Positions 31,692 through 44,263 of a stretch of DNA of 64,000 nt are shown one piece after another; position 1 is the first letter of the stretch; every line of letters begins with the position of its first letter. The notes under the pieces were generated by a model. It ran no database searches. It was not told the DNA's origin and saw only the letters and a program-made list of their open reading frames with translations. The stretch is from Larix kaempferi (taxonomy: Eukaryota > Streptophyta > Pinopsida > Pinales > Pinaceae): the NCBI GenBank assembly GCA_027924585.1, contig BSBM01000762.1, forward strand, positions 12,009,501 to 12,073,500. Reading direction: 5' to 3'. The translations under genes and the position numbers were made by a program.

Positions 31692-34600
31692 ATGTTGCGA
31701 AATATTCGTTCCAAGACAACCCAAAAAGACTTGATAAACAAAGACCCTAATTTTGGGATTCTCATTGATACCGGTGATAGAGTGTCTAAAACCTATCAGC
31801 TGGACTGGTCACGAATTTATACAATTTTTTACAATGATGACCTATTGGTAATCATGGATAACCAGTCCGTTTATGAGAATATCAGGGATTCTCAATTACA
31901 TGCTATAGCAGCTAGACCAATCCTCCTCCCATACATAGATGCCCTGAAATGGAAATCAATCATGTAGACCCTAAAGACTGTTCCTTCAACAATAATGCAG
32001 GGTCCCAAGTGGCTTCTTTCCGCTCATATTTTTTTGTTAGAGATTATGCGATTAGGCTGGCCACCCAATTGCTCAATGCAGTTTTCCTAGATTCTGTGAA
32101 GACCCGGTTTAATTTTAATGAGATCATAAAATATTGGATGAACAACCTGGCCAACTTAATACCCAAAGCTGATAACTCTTACCCTATTTCATGGTTCAAG
32201 GAACCCTTTTCTCTCCTAGATTCCATGGTATGGAGGCTATATGGCTTACCCAACTGTTCTATGTTTAAAGCTGAATGGGCACATATGGCTCATCACATTC
32301 TCACAACAGGGGAATAATTTAATTGGGCATAGATACTGTCAGCCGAGTTAAAATTAGCAATAGAACGTTACCAGAAAACACTGGCCTCAAAGAAACCTCC
32401 TTGTTTCTATTCGGCCTATGTTATTGATGTGTTCTGTTCAACATTATAGTTCCCCTCCATTGGATGGAATTGGACCTTTTCAGCACCTCAAGTTCACATA
32501 TAATGTTCAACATTATGGGAAAACAACTATGTTCCTTTACTATATGACATATGTGATCATTTATTTGGAACAATTTATCACAAGATGTTCAGAGAAGATG
32601 CACCTGCCCTCTCTGCTCATGCCAAAATACTCATCCCCACTATTGGTGACTGGTATGTAGGAGAATCTTGCTCCTATGTCAGGGTTTGGGCAAGTAATAC
32701 AGTTCATTTGCTGCCAAGGATAGTCCCAGATAGATTGTTGCTTGAATAAATTTCTTACCAAACTATTATATATGGAGTATTCCTCAAGAGAACTAGACCT
32801 AAAAGAAAAGGATGGCCCAAATTCCCATTTAACCTTGGCCCTCTGGTCATCCAGAACTCAACACATGCTGCAGTGTTGGGGAATAAAATTGCTTCACTAA
32901 AGCTGGGAAAATATCCCAAAAGGATGCATGACCCTAAGGCATTCCTGGCCAACCACTTTTCCCAGGAACATATGAAGACTACCTATTCTCACGAGAATGC
33001 TCTCGATGATTCCATTTACCAGGGAGTCAATTTGTTTCCTGAAGTCCTGATTAGGGCTAAATCTAAAGAAGAACAAAGGTTTATTCTCCAATACCAATAG
33101 GAACTCAAGTCCAAGGTTTTGAGTTATAGGAAAATGGAACTATCACTTGAAGAATAGGCCAAAAGGGATAGAGTAGGGAAAGATGCACAAAACGAAAGTA
33201 CTGCCTTGATGTTAACCTACCCAGATGAAGGAAAAGGAAAAGGCCTGATGGATGTTGTTCAACATGTCAAGAAGATTCCGATTCAATCAGCTGATGCACT
33301 GAAGAAGGAACTAGCACACATGATTGTAATGGTTGATACTCAGGTGATTGCTGCAAGTGCCCAACAAAAAGATAGAAGATTCAAGCCCTTGCATCTTAAA
33401 TAACCAGATTAAATATTGTAGACAATGATGTAGAGGATGAAAGGATTCCTCTTCTCCCTGCTGTACCTGTTATACAAGAAGTCATTGGAGTCTCTCATAC
33501 TATTTTTTATTTGCTTGATAGCATTGTGATGGACGATACCACTTCAAAGGTTCATTTTCCTAAATTTATCAACACTTTTGTTACATGAATTCCTTCACCC
33601 CCACTCACTTCGGTTGAGCTTCCTTCCACCTCATATGTTGAGGTTACACTACCACCATCCACCATATTTGAATTATTTACTACATTAACCTCCATCACTA
33701 CTTCACGTCGAACCTTGCTAGTTCCATCTGTCACCTTACCACCAATAGTTACTGAGATGCAGTTTCCAATTGTTTCTTTGCAACCATCAGTTAGCATTGC
33801 TCCTACTTCCCTTCTTGAGTTTGACACTTTGACTACTTCTCCTACTTTTGTACCTTCAGTTTCTACAACCACCCTTTCTCCTCTATATACCTCCCAAATA
33901 ACTATGTCCATCCGTAATTCCACTGTTACCCAAATAGCTCCATTAGATTCAACATGTAATATTGCCACATCATCAACTGAGTTAACAGTTGATTCTAGAG
34001 ATGATGTTGTGGTTTCCCTTGGGCAATACTTTTATAGTAGATAAGCCAAAGCAATGGTGAAAAGAGGTAATAAAAGAAGGAGGGAACCAACTATGCTCCA
34101 AGCGCCCGTCCCTAATCAAATAATTTGGGCAAAACAGTCTGCTAAAATTCTGCAAGAGGAATTAGACACTGCTACAATAATGGGAGCATTTGCTGGAGCC
34201 AATTATTATTTAGTGACTTCACTAAATAAGGATATTGACATCAAGAATGAAGAATTGAATAAGCTCCAGGAGAAATAGATCAAAATTAATGAAGAACATA
34301 AATCTAAGCTTCATGAATTAAGGAATGAGTATGAAAGTCAACTCAAGGATCTGGAAGGACATAACACTTCTCTCCAGGTTCAACTCCAGGATACACTACT
34401 CCAAAATACTGGAAATATCGAGATGATAGCAGTATTGGAATAGCAGCTAAAGGATGCAGTTGCAAATGCAACCACTTCTTCTTTTCCTAGATTCTCTGAG
34501 GGAGAGTTCAAGGATTTGTCCTTTGAAGTTAATGAGGAGAATCACAAGCTTTTGGCTAAGTTATTTAGTTCCCTGAATTATATTCCAGAAACTTATAATG

Positions 34601-35489
34601 TTTTTGAGAAACTTTCTATCATTCTTGAGCAACATATTGAAAAAAGGCAACAAGCTTCCAAGGACATTGAAGATATTACTGATTAGAAAAGATATATTAA
34701 GGATAAGCCTGAGAATATCCTAGTCTTGGTTAGCTTCAAGTTCAAGAGAATAAGAACATCTTTGGATGCTTGGAAAAATGCTTATGAGATAGTTTAAGAA
34801 ACAATTAAGAAGGCACAAGCAGTTTGTGGAAGAATATTGTATGCTACATACAACATCATGGTCATGCTACAATTTCCCACTTTGGACCTTAATGAGAAGG
34901 CTTGTCCACCAAAGTTGATGATTGAGAAGGTGGATAGTATGTGTGTGCTAGACAAAGAATAGATTCAACAACTCGAGCACATACATATTTCGGAAGTTGA
35001 CGAATTCAACAAGCAACTTGTTAGTATGGAGAACAAGATCCACATCTTTCTGCATACTTGGCACAAATTAAGCAAGAATGAGATTGAATCTTTCACCTGT
35101 GATGCCCAGTTAGGACTTGAGTTGGCTAAGTATCCTGATGTGGATGAGTTGTTAGAAGTTTGGGACAAGTGGCAAGCAAGGTATTTTTTAAGGATTCTAA
35201 TATTATACTTAAGTATAGTATTATAGGCGATTATTTTGGATTGAAAAAACATATATATAGATAGGTAGGCGAATATTAAATATGAAACATACAATTTACT
35301 ACTGAAACTTGTAAATTTTGGCGAATATTATGATAAAAAACATATTTTATGTAAATATAGGCGATATTAGAGACTAAAATTCACCAGATAGCGATTTCTT
35401 TTTTGAAAAAAACCCCCCAAAATAGCCAATTGGTGAAATTTCGCCCTTAAAAATTTCCCTGGTGGTAAGGCGCCCTTAGATTAGATTGA
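31692..35489 (+). pseudogene. ORF inside the E 5' LTR (about 1168 codons, decayed)
   Basis: Starts MLRNIRSKTTQKDL and, ignoring the MITE, would end at TGA 35487-35489. About a dozen stops and several frameshifts interrupt it; one, near 31955, is a deletion relative to the 3' LTR copy. Layout: N-terminal globular part with LPYIDALKW, SYPISWFKEPFSLLDS and LYDICDHLFGTIYHK; a T/S/P-rich segment at about 33590-34020; a basic cluster KRGNKRRREP near 34060 that could be a nuclear signal; a coiled coil at about 34200-34460; a C-terminal helical part ending DVDELLEVWDKWQ. The same protein is found in the 3' LTR and in E3, so it belongs to the element family. No family recognised; not gag or pol. Confidence 0.75.
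35177..35461. mobile_element. hAT-like MITE (285 bp)
   Basis: Absent from the matching site in the E 3' LTR. Flanked by an 8-bp duplication, gtggcaag (35169-35176) and gtggtaag (35462-35469), one transition apart. Ends caaggtattttttaagg and ccttaaaaatttccctg form a terminal inverted repeat matching at most positions; the CARGG tip and 8-bp TSD fit the hAT superfamily. It has no ORF and interrupts the LTR ORF a few codons before its end. Confidence 0.72.
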
Positions 35490-36376
35490 TTTTGTAATCC
35501 ATGTTTTATGGGAAGTCCACCCTTTGTATCTTTATTGTAAATTATTATTAAAGGGGTAGATATCTCATAGGGGAGGGGGAGAAATAACCAGAGAAGGACT
35601 GGGGAAATGTTGTTTCACCTTAGATATTGTAATTTTTTGCAAACTGGATGAATCAAAGTTAGTTTCTTTTGTCATGTTCTTTGTCTATTTTGTCAAATTT
35701 GTTTGATAATTTCCGATTTTTCACCTTAATTATTTAAATCAACTTTGTTTTATCTTTTGATATTCAATGAATGCATCCGATCTGTAGATTGAATTCATTT
35801 GAACTTATAGTTTGGAAGTTATTATGATTTAAGTGAATTTATTGATTTAATTTGTTTATCTATTTCTGCAATTGATAAACAAATATTATAAAATTAATGC
35901 TAACTTTTAAATTAGCATGTTCCAACAAGATAATCGTGCATGTGCTTTATCTCTTAAGCTACAATCATTCATTTCCATTTTCTGACCGTGTCTTAAGCTA
36001 ATAAGTAAATATCCACTTCACATGTATTTCAATTGGTGAAATACTTATTAATTTTTAGATTTGGTTATCCTGCACACCAAAACATATTCCTTTAATTTAG
36101 ATCTAACTTTTCTTAGATTTCCTTTAAAGCAAACATTACTCACTTCTAGAGATATAACACTTTTGATATTCCATCATAAGAGGAAAGATCCATTAGGATC
36201 AACTAACTGAAGTGCCAACGGAGGTCTTATATCTGTGGGAGTCAACCACACCAAACAGTTTGGGGTCAGAACTGCTCTTGCGTAGAGCTGTTTGAAGCCT
36301 TTCAGATTGGACTGTCACCCTCTGTTGCTAGCCTTGGAAAACATTCCAGCACTTACATACCCGAGGCTTCAACAAA

Positions 36377-36392
36377 TGGCGCTAGAAGGAGG
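36377..36392 (+). promoter_or_regulatory. E primer binding site
   Basis: TGGCGCTAGAAGGAGG, two bases after the LTR. The TGGCGC start is usual for Tat/Athila-type Gypsy primer sites; I did not assign the exact tRNA. Confidence 0.75.
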
Positions 36393-36405
36393 TCCTTGAC
36401 CAGTC

Positions 36406-37755
36406 ATGGCTAGACAAAATACCAGTAGACCTCCTCCATCAAAATCACCAGTTGTTACCAGAAGCCACACACAAGCATCTACATATACAGAACAACCAAC
36501 CAAAGATACAATTGTAATACCTGCTACTCTTGTAACAGGACATGAAACTTCTAGGCCTCAAATTATCTTTATATCACCTACTAGAGGGCCTCTCACCTTT
36601 GAGAAATTGAGAAATAGTACTCATGATATTAGTGCTTGAGTGGAACAAAGGCTTGAAGATCAACGGACCTTGAGACAAATAGTAGCTCAACAACAACAAC
36701 AGACGAGCAATTCCTATATTCTTACTTACTCTGAAAATCAAAAGTCTAATAACCAGAACACTGATAATCAAAGCACACCTCGATAGGAATTGTTCCTTGA
36801 TGTAAACCTCGATTCATTATTTCAAGAAATAGATCAAGATCTGCAAATTCCACAACCTAACATTGCAACATGTGGACCACCACCAACACCTCCTTCATCG
36901 TCATCATCCTCATCTGATGAGTCATTAGATAATGACTCATTGTCCAGTTCTTCTTCAGAATATATCCTTATGGCATAAGGCCAAAACAGACCCTGGTTGG
37001 ACTAAGATGCTATATTCATTGTTGGGGAACAACATAGACTTCCTAAGAACCCTAAAAAGTGGCTTCCTAAGTTTAATTCTGATGATAAATCACGTGCACT
37101 GCACCACATTAAAAATTTCATGTAGGCATCAGACTTAGGAATGTCATACATGAAGATGTAGTTTGTAGATTGTCCCCTTACACCTTCAAGGGAAAGGCAT
37201 TCACATGGTACTTATCCCTGGAAGCCCGGTCCATTTCTTCCTGGGATGACTTTGAAAAACGTTTTATCCAGAAATTTGGAGATGACAAAACCCAAGAGGG
37301 CTTGATCATAGATTTGCCTTCAATGAAAATTAAGGGTAAGGAAAGGGTAAAAGATTATAACCAAATATTCTCATAATTAAAGAATAGGATCCCTACCATT
37401 TTTCTTCCTGCGGAAGAAATTATGGTTTCTTATTACATTAAAGGTTTAGCTATCCCTATTGTTGAACGAGCACACAAAGATAACTTGTAGGAGGATTTTG
37501 ATGAAGGACATGTTCTGCTTAAAAGATAACCCTGACACTTCATCTGAAAAACCTTCTACCTCCCGCAAGAAACAAGATAAACCTATGAAAACCACTATGC
37601 AAAACAAAGATCCTTTTGAAATGAACGACATGAAAAAAATTCTTCAAAATATCTCTAATGAAATGGTAGACTTAAAAAAGAGCAACACTGAAAACCAAGC
37701 CAATAATAGGGAAATCAATAGACCACCTTTCAGGAGACCTTATCAACCCCCATAG
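36406..37755 (+). pseudogene. E gag relic
   Basis: ATG at 36406 (MARQNTSRPPPSKS), then a Q-rich and S-rich segment with stops at about 36637 and 36784. The Retrotrans_gag core is seen at about 37170-37375: FTWYLSLEARSISSWDDFEKRF, IQKFGDD and the KGKERVKDYNQIF motif. It is followed by a charged, proline-rich tail (RPPFRRPYQPP) to 37755. No zinc knuckle was seen. Several TAG codons stand where Q is expected. Confidence 0.8.
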
Positions 37756-38559
37756 AATCAAGTCCCACCCAATCATGATGAAGGATTAAAATCTGAAGAA
37801 ATTCCTTTAATTTTTAAAGATTTAGTTTCAAAATCTCACAATTCTCCTGATCACCCTAATGAAAATCCACAAGAGAATCAGGATCCTGAACCACCAAATG
37901 AAGGAGAGGACCAACATCCCAACACTATCAATTACTTTTCAGAACTCCCTATGGCAGAGGAGGAAGATAATCCTGAAGTTTTCTTTAATGTACATCATTC
38001 TTATAATACAAGAAGAAGAGGGTGGTCTACACAGGAATCTTACCCTTCAACATATGCCGCAAACATAAGCAAAGCAACAACACAGAAAGACACTATTATT
38101 CCTGAAATTGAGTATAGCTTAATTGATGACTTGAAATGGGTGAAATCCAACATATCTCTTTTTGAAATTTTGAAAATACATGACATGAGAGACAGTCTTC
38201 CCAAAAGCATGGTTGTCAACAAACCCAGGGATGTTCAGAACAACAATTTAGAGACATATCCTAAAAATAGTGGCCAAAATCTTGTTGGAAAGAAAACACC
38301 TCCCTTCTTGCTCACTTTTGAGATTTTTAATAGGAATGTCCATAACTACATGATAGACTCAGGGGCTTCATCTAATGTGATGCCCTTGTCTGTCTGTAAA
38401 AAGTTGAATACTTCTTGGGAACCTTTCCATACCCAAATAGTTCAACTTGATCGATCCAAAGTTAGGGTAGTGGGGGAGTTGAAGAATGTTCTTCTCACAT
38501 TGTCTATTGATCCAAGAATCCACCAGACTATCAACATATTTGTGGCTAATATCCCCTAG
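37756..38559 (+). pseudogene. E protease region
   Basis: The frame carries a retropepsin site MIDSGASSNVMP with the active D at 38356, then LDRSKVRVVGELKNVLLTLS typical of the flap and beta-strand region. The first part (37756-38200) is a charged linker. The frame stops at 38557 (TAG) after NIFVANIP. Confidence 0.82.
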
Positions 38560-38574
38560 AATTATGGAATTTGG

Positions 38575-39414
38575 ATGAGTAGGGATTGGTCAGAAAAGTT
38601 GAAAGGTTATTTTGCTACTAACTGGTCCCATTTGTGGCTTCCTTATAATGGAAGGCCTAATAGAATCAAAATTAGCAGAGAACCATACATGAAACAAATT
38701 GTGACCGATATGAATGATTCTTGTCAGACTACTGCATATTTTAGCTCACATATAGAACACTATATCTTTGACACATTTTTCGGGGATTTACCTACAGATG
38801 TATCACCTGTTGATAATTCTCTAAACCAATCCCAAATTGTTAATCTTATTTCTGTCTCATTCTTGGGTTCTATTGTACATAATGTATATAATGTGAATAC
38901 TAATTTTAAGATAGATTCAATTGCATGGAATTTGTTTTTTGATGGCTCTAGATATAAAGATGGAGTCGATGCAGGATGTGTCTTAATTGACCCAAAAGGG
39001 ACCAAAATGATGATTTCCTGTAGACTTGAATTTGAGTTCACCAACAACATTGTTGAATGTGAGGCCCTGGTTCAGGGACTCAGGAAGGAAATTGACCTAG
39101 GCGCTCCGGTAATTGACTGCTACGGGGATTCTGAGATTATAGTAAAACAAGTGAGAAATAAAATCTATTTTTTATCTCCTCGTTTGATTAATTATCATAA
39201 AATTGTAAGGAATCTCACTAATTCTTTTTCTGCATTCAATATTAAGTCTGTCCCTAGGTCCAAGAATTTTGATGCAGACTTGTTGGAAAACACTGCATCC
39301 AAATTAATTCCTCTAGAAGGTTTGTCTCCTAACACTTTCTCTATCGAGTTGATGTACAGACCTTCCATTCCTGACAATGTAACTAGTTGGAAGGTGTTTG
39401 ATGATGACCAATAG
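38575..39414 (+). pseudogene. E RNase H of the extra (archaeal-like) type, upstream of RT
   Basis: In the frame following protease, a complete RNase H signature appears: FFDGS at about 38938 (first D), NNIVECEAL (E), CYGDSEII (D) and NFDADLLEN (D), within about 130 residues. This is the second RNase H that marks Tat elements among plant Gypsy. It precedes the RT domain instead of following the ordinary RNase H. The first 110 codons are a linker with no motif I recognise. The frame ends in a TAG at 39412. Confidence 0.82.
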
Positions 39415-39453
39415 ATCTTAGATTTTCTCACATCCCAGGATACTTTTCAAGGC

Positions 39454-40425
39454 GTGGAAATAGATCATGAGGCTGAGCATGGGGATATTAGACTGTGTAT
39501 TGATTTCATGAACCTAAACAAAGAATCTAAAAAACACAATGACCCTGTTCCCCCCATGGAGCGGATTTTACAAAATGTTGCAGGTGCTGATATGTTCTCT
39601 CTCCTTGATGGCTTCTTAGGAAATAAAAAACTTCTAGTTTCTCTCGTTGACCAATTCAAAACAACTTTCAAAACCCCCTGGGGAAATTTTTGCTATAGAC
39701 GAATGCCTTTCGGATTGATAAATGTAGGTGCCACTTTCCAGAGAGATATGGACATAGCTTTCAGGGGATTAATGCATAATTCTATTTTTGTTTATTTAGA
39801 TGACATCACAATTTATTCTAAAAAGAGGCATGAACATTTCTTTGCTCTTAAACAGGTATTCGAGCGCTGCAGAAAATATGATATTTCATTGAATCCAAAG
39901 AAATATATCATTGCAGTCATTGAAGGTAAGCTATTGGGTTTCATTGTTTCAAAGAACGACATGATCACTGACCCAGAGCACACAAAATCAATTGCAAAGA
40001 TCGACCTCCCCAGTTCGCGAAAAGCCATGCAATCATTTTTAGGTAAGATCAATTTTGTTAGAAGATGTGTTTTAAATTTTGTGCAAATTGTCAAACCATT
40101 GCAACAACTGATTAAAAAGGATGCACAATGTAAGTGGTTTGATGAAAAAATAAATGCCTTGGATGAAATTCGGAAGGCCATTGCAGAAGCTCCCGCTCTG
40201 ATGTCTCCCGACTTCACCAAATATTTTATTTTATATACATTCACTACTGACTTCTTCTATGCATTTGTTCTCACGCAGAAACATCTAGATGATGTTGAAA
40301 TTCCTATTTCATTCATGAGATCCACATTCAAAGGGGCCGAACTAAACTATTCCCATATTGATAAACAAGACTATGTGGTGTACAAATTGGTAAAACACTT
40401 TAGACCATATCTCTTGAATATCTAA
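39454..40425 (+). pseudogene. E reverse transcriptase and degenerate RNase H
   Basis: DIRLCIDFMNLNKES, then FSLLDGF, YRRMPFGLINVGATFQ and YLDD near 39793 identify Gypsy RT, followed by the thumb/connection (SFLGKINFVRR). The RT N-terminus is missing: only about ten codons precede RLCIDF. The following RNase H has FTTDFFYAFVLTQ where the first catalytic D of a normal Gypsy RNase H is expected to be followed by a small-residue pattern, so it looks degenerate; it ends at KLVKHFRPYLL. No stops within 323 codons. Confidence 0.88.
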
Positions 40426-40795
40426 CTAAGGTTATTGTTCCCTATGCAACCATCGGGAATTTTCTGATCCAGAAGGAGCTGGGTGAAAAACGAGCTCACT
40501 GGATGACCTTTATGTAGGAGTACGACCTCGAAGTTGGACCTACGAAAACTGTGAAAGGAAAAGGCTTGTGCTTGCTTAGTGCTAAATCCAATGACCTTGT
40601 ACAACAACAAATTGAGTGGGATCAAGAGGAAAGTACATGAACAGGTTCTGTTAATGTCATTACAACTCAAACATCTAAATGGTATGATGACATCAAGTTC
40701 TTGCTAACCCATGGGTTTTCTCCCAGAACCCTTGATTTTAAAAACGTAGAGCTTTAAGGTTAAAGGTTGCACCATATTATTTTATTGATGGTGTA
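40426..40795 (+). pseudogene. E connector between RNase H and integrase
   Basis: Broken frames with pieces such as VGPTKTVKGKGLCLL and WYDDIKFLLTHGFSP typical of the spacer between RNase H and integrase. Frameshifts and stops; no independent function. Confidence 0.55.
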
Positions 40796-41935
40796 TTGTT
40801 TAGGAAAAACTATGATGGTGTGTTTCTTAGTTGTTTGGAGAAAGCCAAAACTGACAACATTCTATTGGAATTTCATGAAGAACCTACGGGAGGACACTTC
40901 TCAGGAGAAACTATTTCCCATAAGATCCTGAGAGCAGGCTACTACTGGCCAACTTTATTCAAGGATGTATATGTTTATGTCAGAAAATGTGAAGCATTTC
41001 AGAAGTGTGCTAGAAAAGTTAATAAGCCTGCATTTCCCCTCCATCTAGTTACAATCCAGTTTCCATTTCAACAAAGGGGCATAGATTTTGTTGGACCTAT
41101 TAACCCTGCCTCCTCCGTACAACATAAGTACATCCTGACAACCACAGACTATTTTACCAAGTGGGTAGAGGCAGTTCCTCTCAGACAAGCCAATACAAAC
41201 CAAGTGATATCCTTTCTCGAAACTCAAATAGTCACTAGGTTTGGTGCACCCAAATTTATGGTGTTTTACAATGCATCTTATTTTTCCTCCATCGACCTTA
41301 CCCAATATGCCCTTGAAAAAGGGATAAAACCGAAATATTCCACCAATTACAATCCGTAAGGGAATGTATTGGCTGAGTCTTCCAACAAAAACATGATTAA
41401 TATATTAAAGACGACAGTAGACACCCACCATAAAGATTGGCACACCCATTTGTATAATTCTCTTTGGGAATACTGTGTCACCCCAAAAGAAGCCATTGGA
41501 AACTCTCATTACTATATGGTTTACGGTAAGGAGGCCATCTTACCATCCAACCTTATGATTCCTTCACTACAACTAGCACATTCGATACAAGACGATGATT
41601 CTTTTCCACTCCAACAAAGGATTGATACACTACTTAAGTTGGAAGAAGATAGGGAAAAATCCAAGAACAATTTGTATTAGCACCAACAACTAGTGAAGAG
41701 ATGGTTTAATGAGAAGTCCTCGTCTGATACGGAGTTCACTGTGGGAGATTTGGTGTTAAAGTGGGATAAGTAGCACAAATACAAGAATGATTACACCAAA
41801 TTTCAACACTTATGGATAGGACCATTCATTATTACAGAAAAGATTGGTCCTACTACTTTCTGGATGCAAACACTGGAAGGTATTTCAGAAACCTATCCAG
41901 TGAATGTCCAACTGCTAAAAAGGTATTTTGTTTAG
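40796..41935 (+). pseudogene. E integrase relic
   Basis: 379 codons in one frame with stops at 41357, 41678 and 41771. HHCC-like zinc finger (FHEEPTGGHFSGE...RKCEAFQKC); core begins at GIDFVGPINP with the first D. The second catalytic D is replaced (VFYNASYF where DN is usual), and E follows in the VLAESSNKN part after a stop in NYNP-GN. The C-terminal part has LWIGPFIITEKIGPTTF and LLKRYFV, the usual end of Gypsy integrase. It cannot be active as it stands. Confidence 0.87.
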
Positions 41936-43299
41936 AGGAGCATATTGGCTTACCTGTACATAACTGTATTTTTCTTTTCTTTCTTTCTTTATTTCTTTGT
42001 TTTGTTTATTTTTCTTTTACATTTCGATTCTTTTTTGAATAATGTCCACACATTTTGCAGAGGATGTTGATCAGTGTGTCTCAGATCGATACGGTCTGGA
42101 TTTTTTGGGTAGCCTTGTCAGTTTTACTTTACTTATCCCATATCTAAAAATTTCTTTCGCGAAATTTAATAGCCATTATTTTGAAGATCTTTAATTGATA
42201 CTTTCCCACCTTAATCACTATCTTTATAGGTGTTTCATTTTTTCAATTGAAGTCTTAAAAGCGATTACATTTTTCTTACCTTATGTTTCATTAGTGATTG
42301 GAAGCAAACCCTCATAGCCTGATCAACTTTCAGTTGTTTTGGATCCCATTCTGATCACCTTGAAAATTAAAATGCATTCTAATAATTGTGAATTGCAAGA
42401 TGGGGGGTCTTATCAAAAGTCATCCCATTACGTTCATAGATGTTAACGGAATGACATCTCCACATCTGGTCACCAAGATAGGGAGGTGACTTTCATCTAC
42501 TGCTGGAAGGTGGAAGATCCTATTATAGGTTGGTCCATTCATGATCCGCAAACATCAGTGAGTAACACTACTACAAGGTGGTCACCAAGCCATGGTAGTG
42601 TCTTGTAATTTACACACCAATAATTTTTTTTTCTTTTCATAAGACAACTTGTTGTATTCAAGGACAGGGGGGTCTTATAATAAGCCATCCCTACCATGAT
42701 CACGAACTTTATGTTGGACTGGAATTGTCACCATATGGTTACCAAGCCATGATAGTTTCTTTTAGTGTCAAAAGATAAAAGACAAGGAGTCTCCCTATAG
42801 AGCTAGCTTGTTCATTTTCCAGATGAGGTTTGTGAGTGGCGTTGCCAACATCTGATTACCAAGTCAGGGAAATGGCCTTGTTTCAAGAAATTCTTAATAT
42901 TTTTATTTAAAAAGAAAACAAAAAGGAGTGTATTTATTTTAAGTATTGCATCTGTACATATTATTAACAAATGTTTAATAAAACGAGGTGACTCATGATT
43001 TGGTGATATGGAATGGTTGTAATTTTATTCTAAGGTTTATCATAAACTTCCCTCCTATGTTTACATATTGGTTGAGAATTCCTTCTTTACTTCTATGCTT
43101 CCGTTTCAAATAGACATCATCATTAATTGATTTTGGATGGGAACATATCAATCATATGATTTAACTTTGCTGTTTGGTTGTATTTTGATGAAAACAATTT
43201 GTGAGTTACATGATGAAACATCTTTCAATCTGACATACCTCTTTCATAACTAAGGATTAAATTTCCAGAGATAACTGCTTCGCCCAGCCTGGCGCCATT
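41936..43299 (+). other. E 3' untranslated region
   Basis: 1.36 kb without a gene. Holds imperfect repeats (42400-42870). No clear polypurine tract is seen before the 3' LTR; the last bases are cctggcgccatt, an inverted image of the sequence after the 5' LTR. Confidence 0.75.
42400..42870. repeat. Imperfect repeats in the E 3' UTR
   Basis: About three diverged copies of a 120-130-bp unit with ggggggtcttat, a catccc segment and ggt(c/t)accaag(c/a)catg. Tandem repeats at this place are common in Tat elements. Confidence 0.65.
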
Positions 43300-43539
43300 T
43301 GTTGTAGAGACAACAGATCCCATTATTTATTAAATAATTGGAGCCCCAAATTTTAATTTTCGAAGGTAATTTTCACATCCCTTACTTATTTTTGGGTTGT
43401 TAAGGTTTTTATCTTATATTTGATTTAGTTTTCATGTTCCAATCCAACTAATAAATTTTCCCTTCAAAAATTTATGGTTTTTTGTGTGTTTTTGTGAGTT
43501 TCGGAAAGCATGAATTTTCTTCAAAATTTGTCCTTTCCA

Positions 43540-43936
43540 CAACCCAGAATACTCAATCCGCAATGCGGATTGCGGAATGTTGTTTATTCGGATTTGAATT
43601 TTCTTCTTTCCGCAACCCACAATCCGCAATTGTGGATTCAGATGTTGGAAATGATTTTTGAATAAAATCGGTTATTCTCTTCCGCAACCTGCAATTGCGG
43701 ATTGCAAATTGCAGAAATAGTTCCAAAAATAAATTCGCACTTTTCATTTCTGCAACCTGCAATGCAGATTGAGGATTGCAGAAAGTGTTTGAAAAATAAA
43801 TATGCACTTTGCGTTTCCCTGACCCACAACCCGCAATTGCAGATTGTGGAATGTAGAAAGAACATTGTTTTCAATTGTGTCGTTTGCGTCCCCGTAACCC
43901 GCAACCCACAACCCGCATTGTGGATTGCGGAAAGGA
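43540..43936. repeat. Palindromic repeats in the E 3' LTR
   Basis: Counterpart of 30949-31348: blocks pairing CCGCAACCCGCAA-like and TTGCGGATTGCGG-like arms, with the same order and similar spacing. Confidence 0.82.
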
Positions 43937-44263
43937 TGTACATTTTTTGCAAAAAATAATTTCCGCATCTTTCATTTTACATCTTAGCCGTCGATTGGTT
44001 GTGATCCTACGATCCAGATTTCATCCCAAGAATTTGTTAAATAATTCGATTTTCATTATTTTCTTTTACCATTTTCTATTTCGAGAATTTAACCCGCGAC
44101 AAGGATTTTTACTGCCAGTTTTTACCAGGGTTGTTCTTCTATTGTTTTTGTTGGAACAGGTTGGTCTTCTACCTTTTCCTATTGGTTGTTTGGATATTTT
44201 CTTCAATTTCAAACTATTTTTCATTGGTTTTATTTTATTTATTAGAATTACCAGTCTTCCACC

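Larger units (their letters stand above)
30722..36374 (+). repeat. E 5' LTR (5653 bp)
   Basis: Aligns over its whole length with 43300-47764 plus 54719-55613, about 12 percent different in the stretch compared. About 285 bp of the extra length is a MITE at 35177-35461. The upstream kilobase carries palindromic repeats; the body carries a long decayed ORF; the last 885 bp are noncoding. 30722-30940 and 31350-31690 show no feature I can name beyond being LTR sequence. Confidence 0.88.

Noticed and set aside
33552-33968. 138-codon minus-strand frame
   Set aside because: Antisense of the T/S/P-rich part of the LTR ORF, which keeps the opposite strand open.
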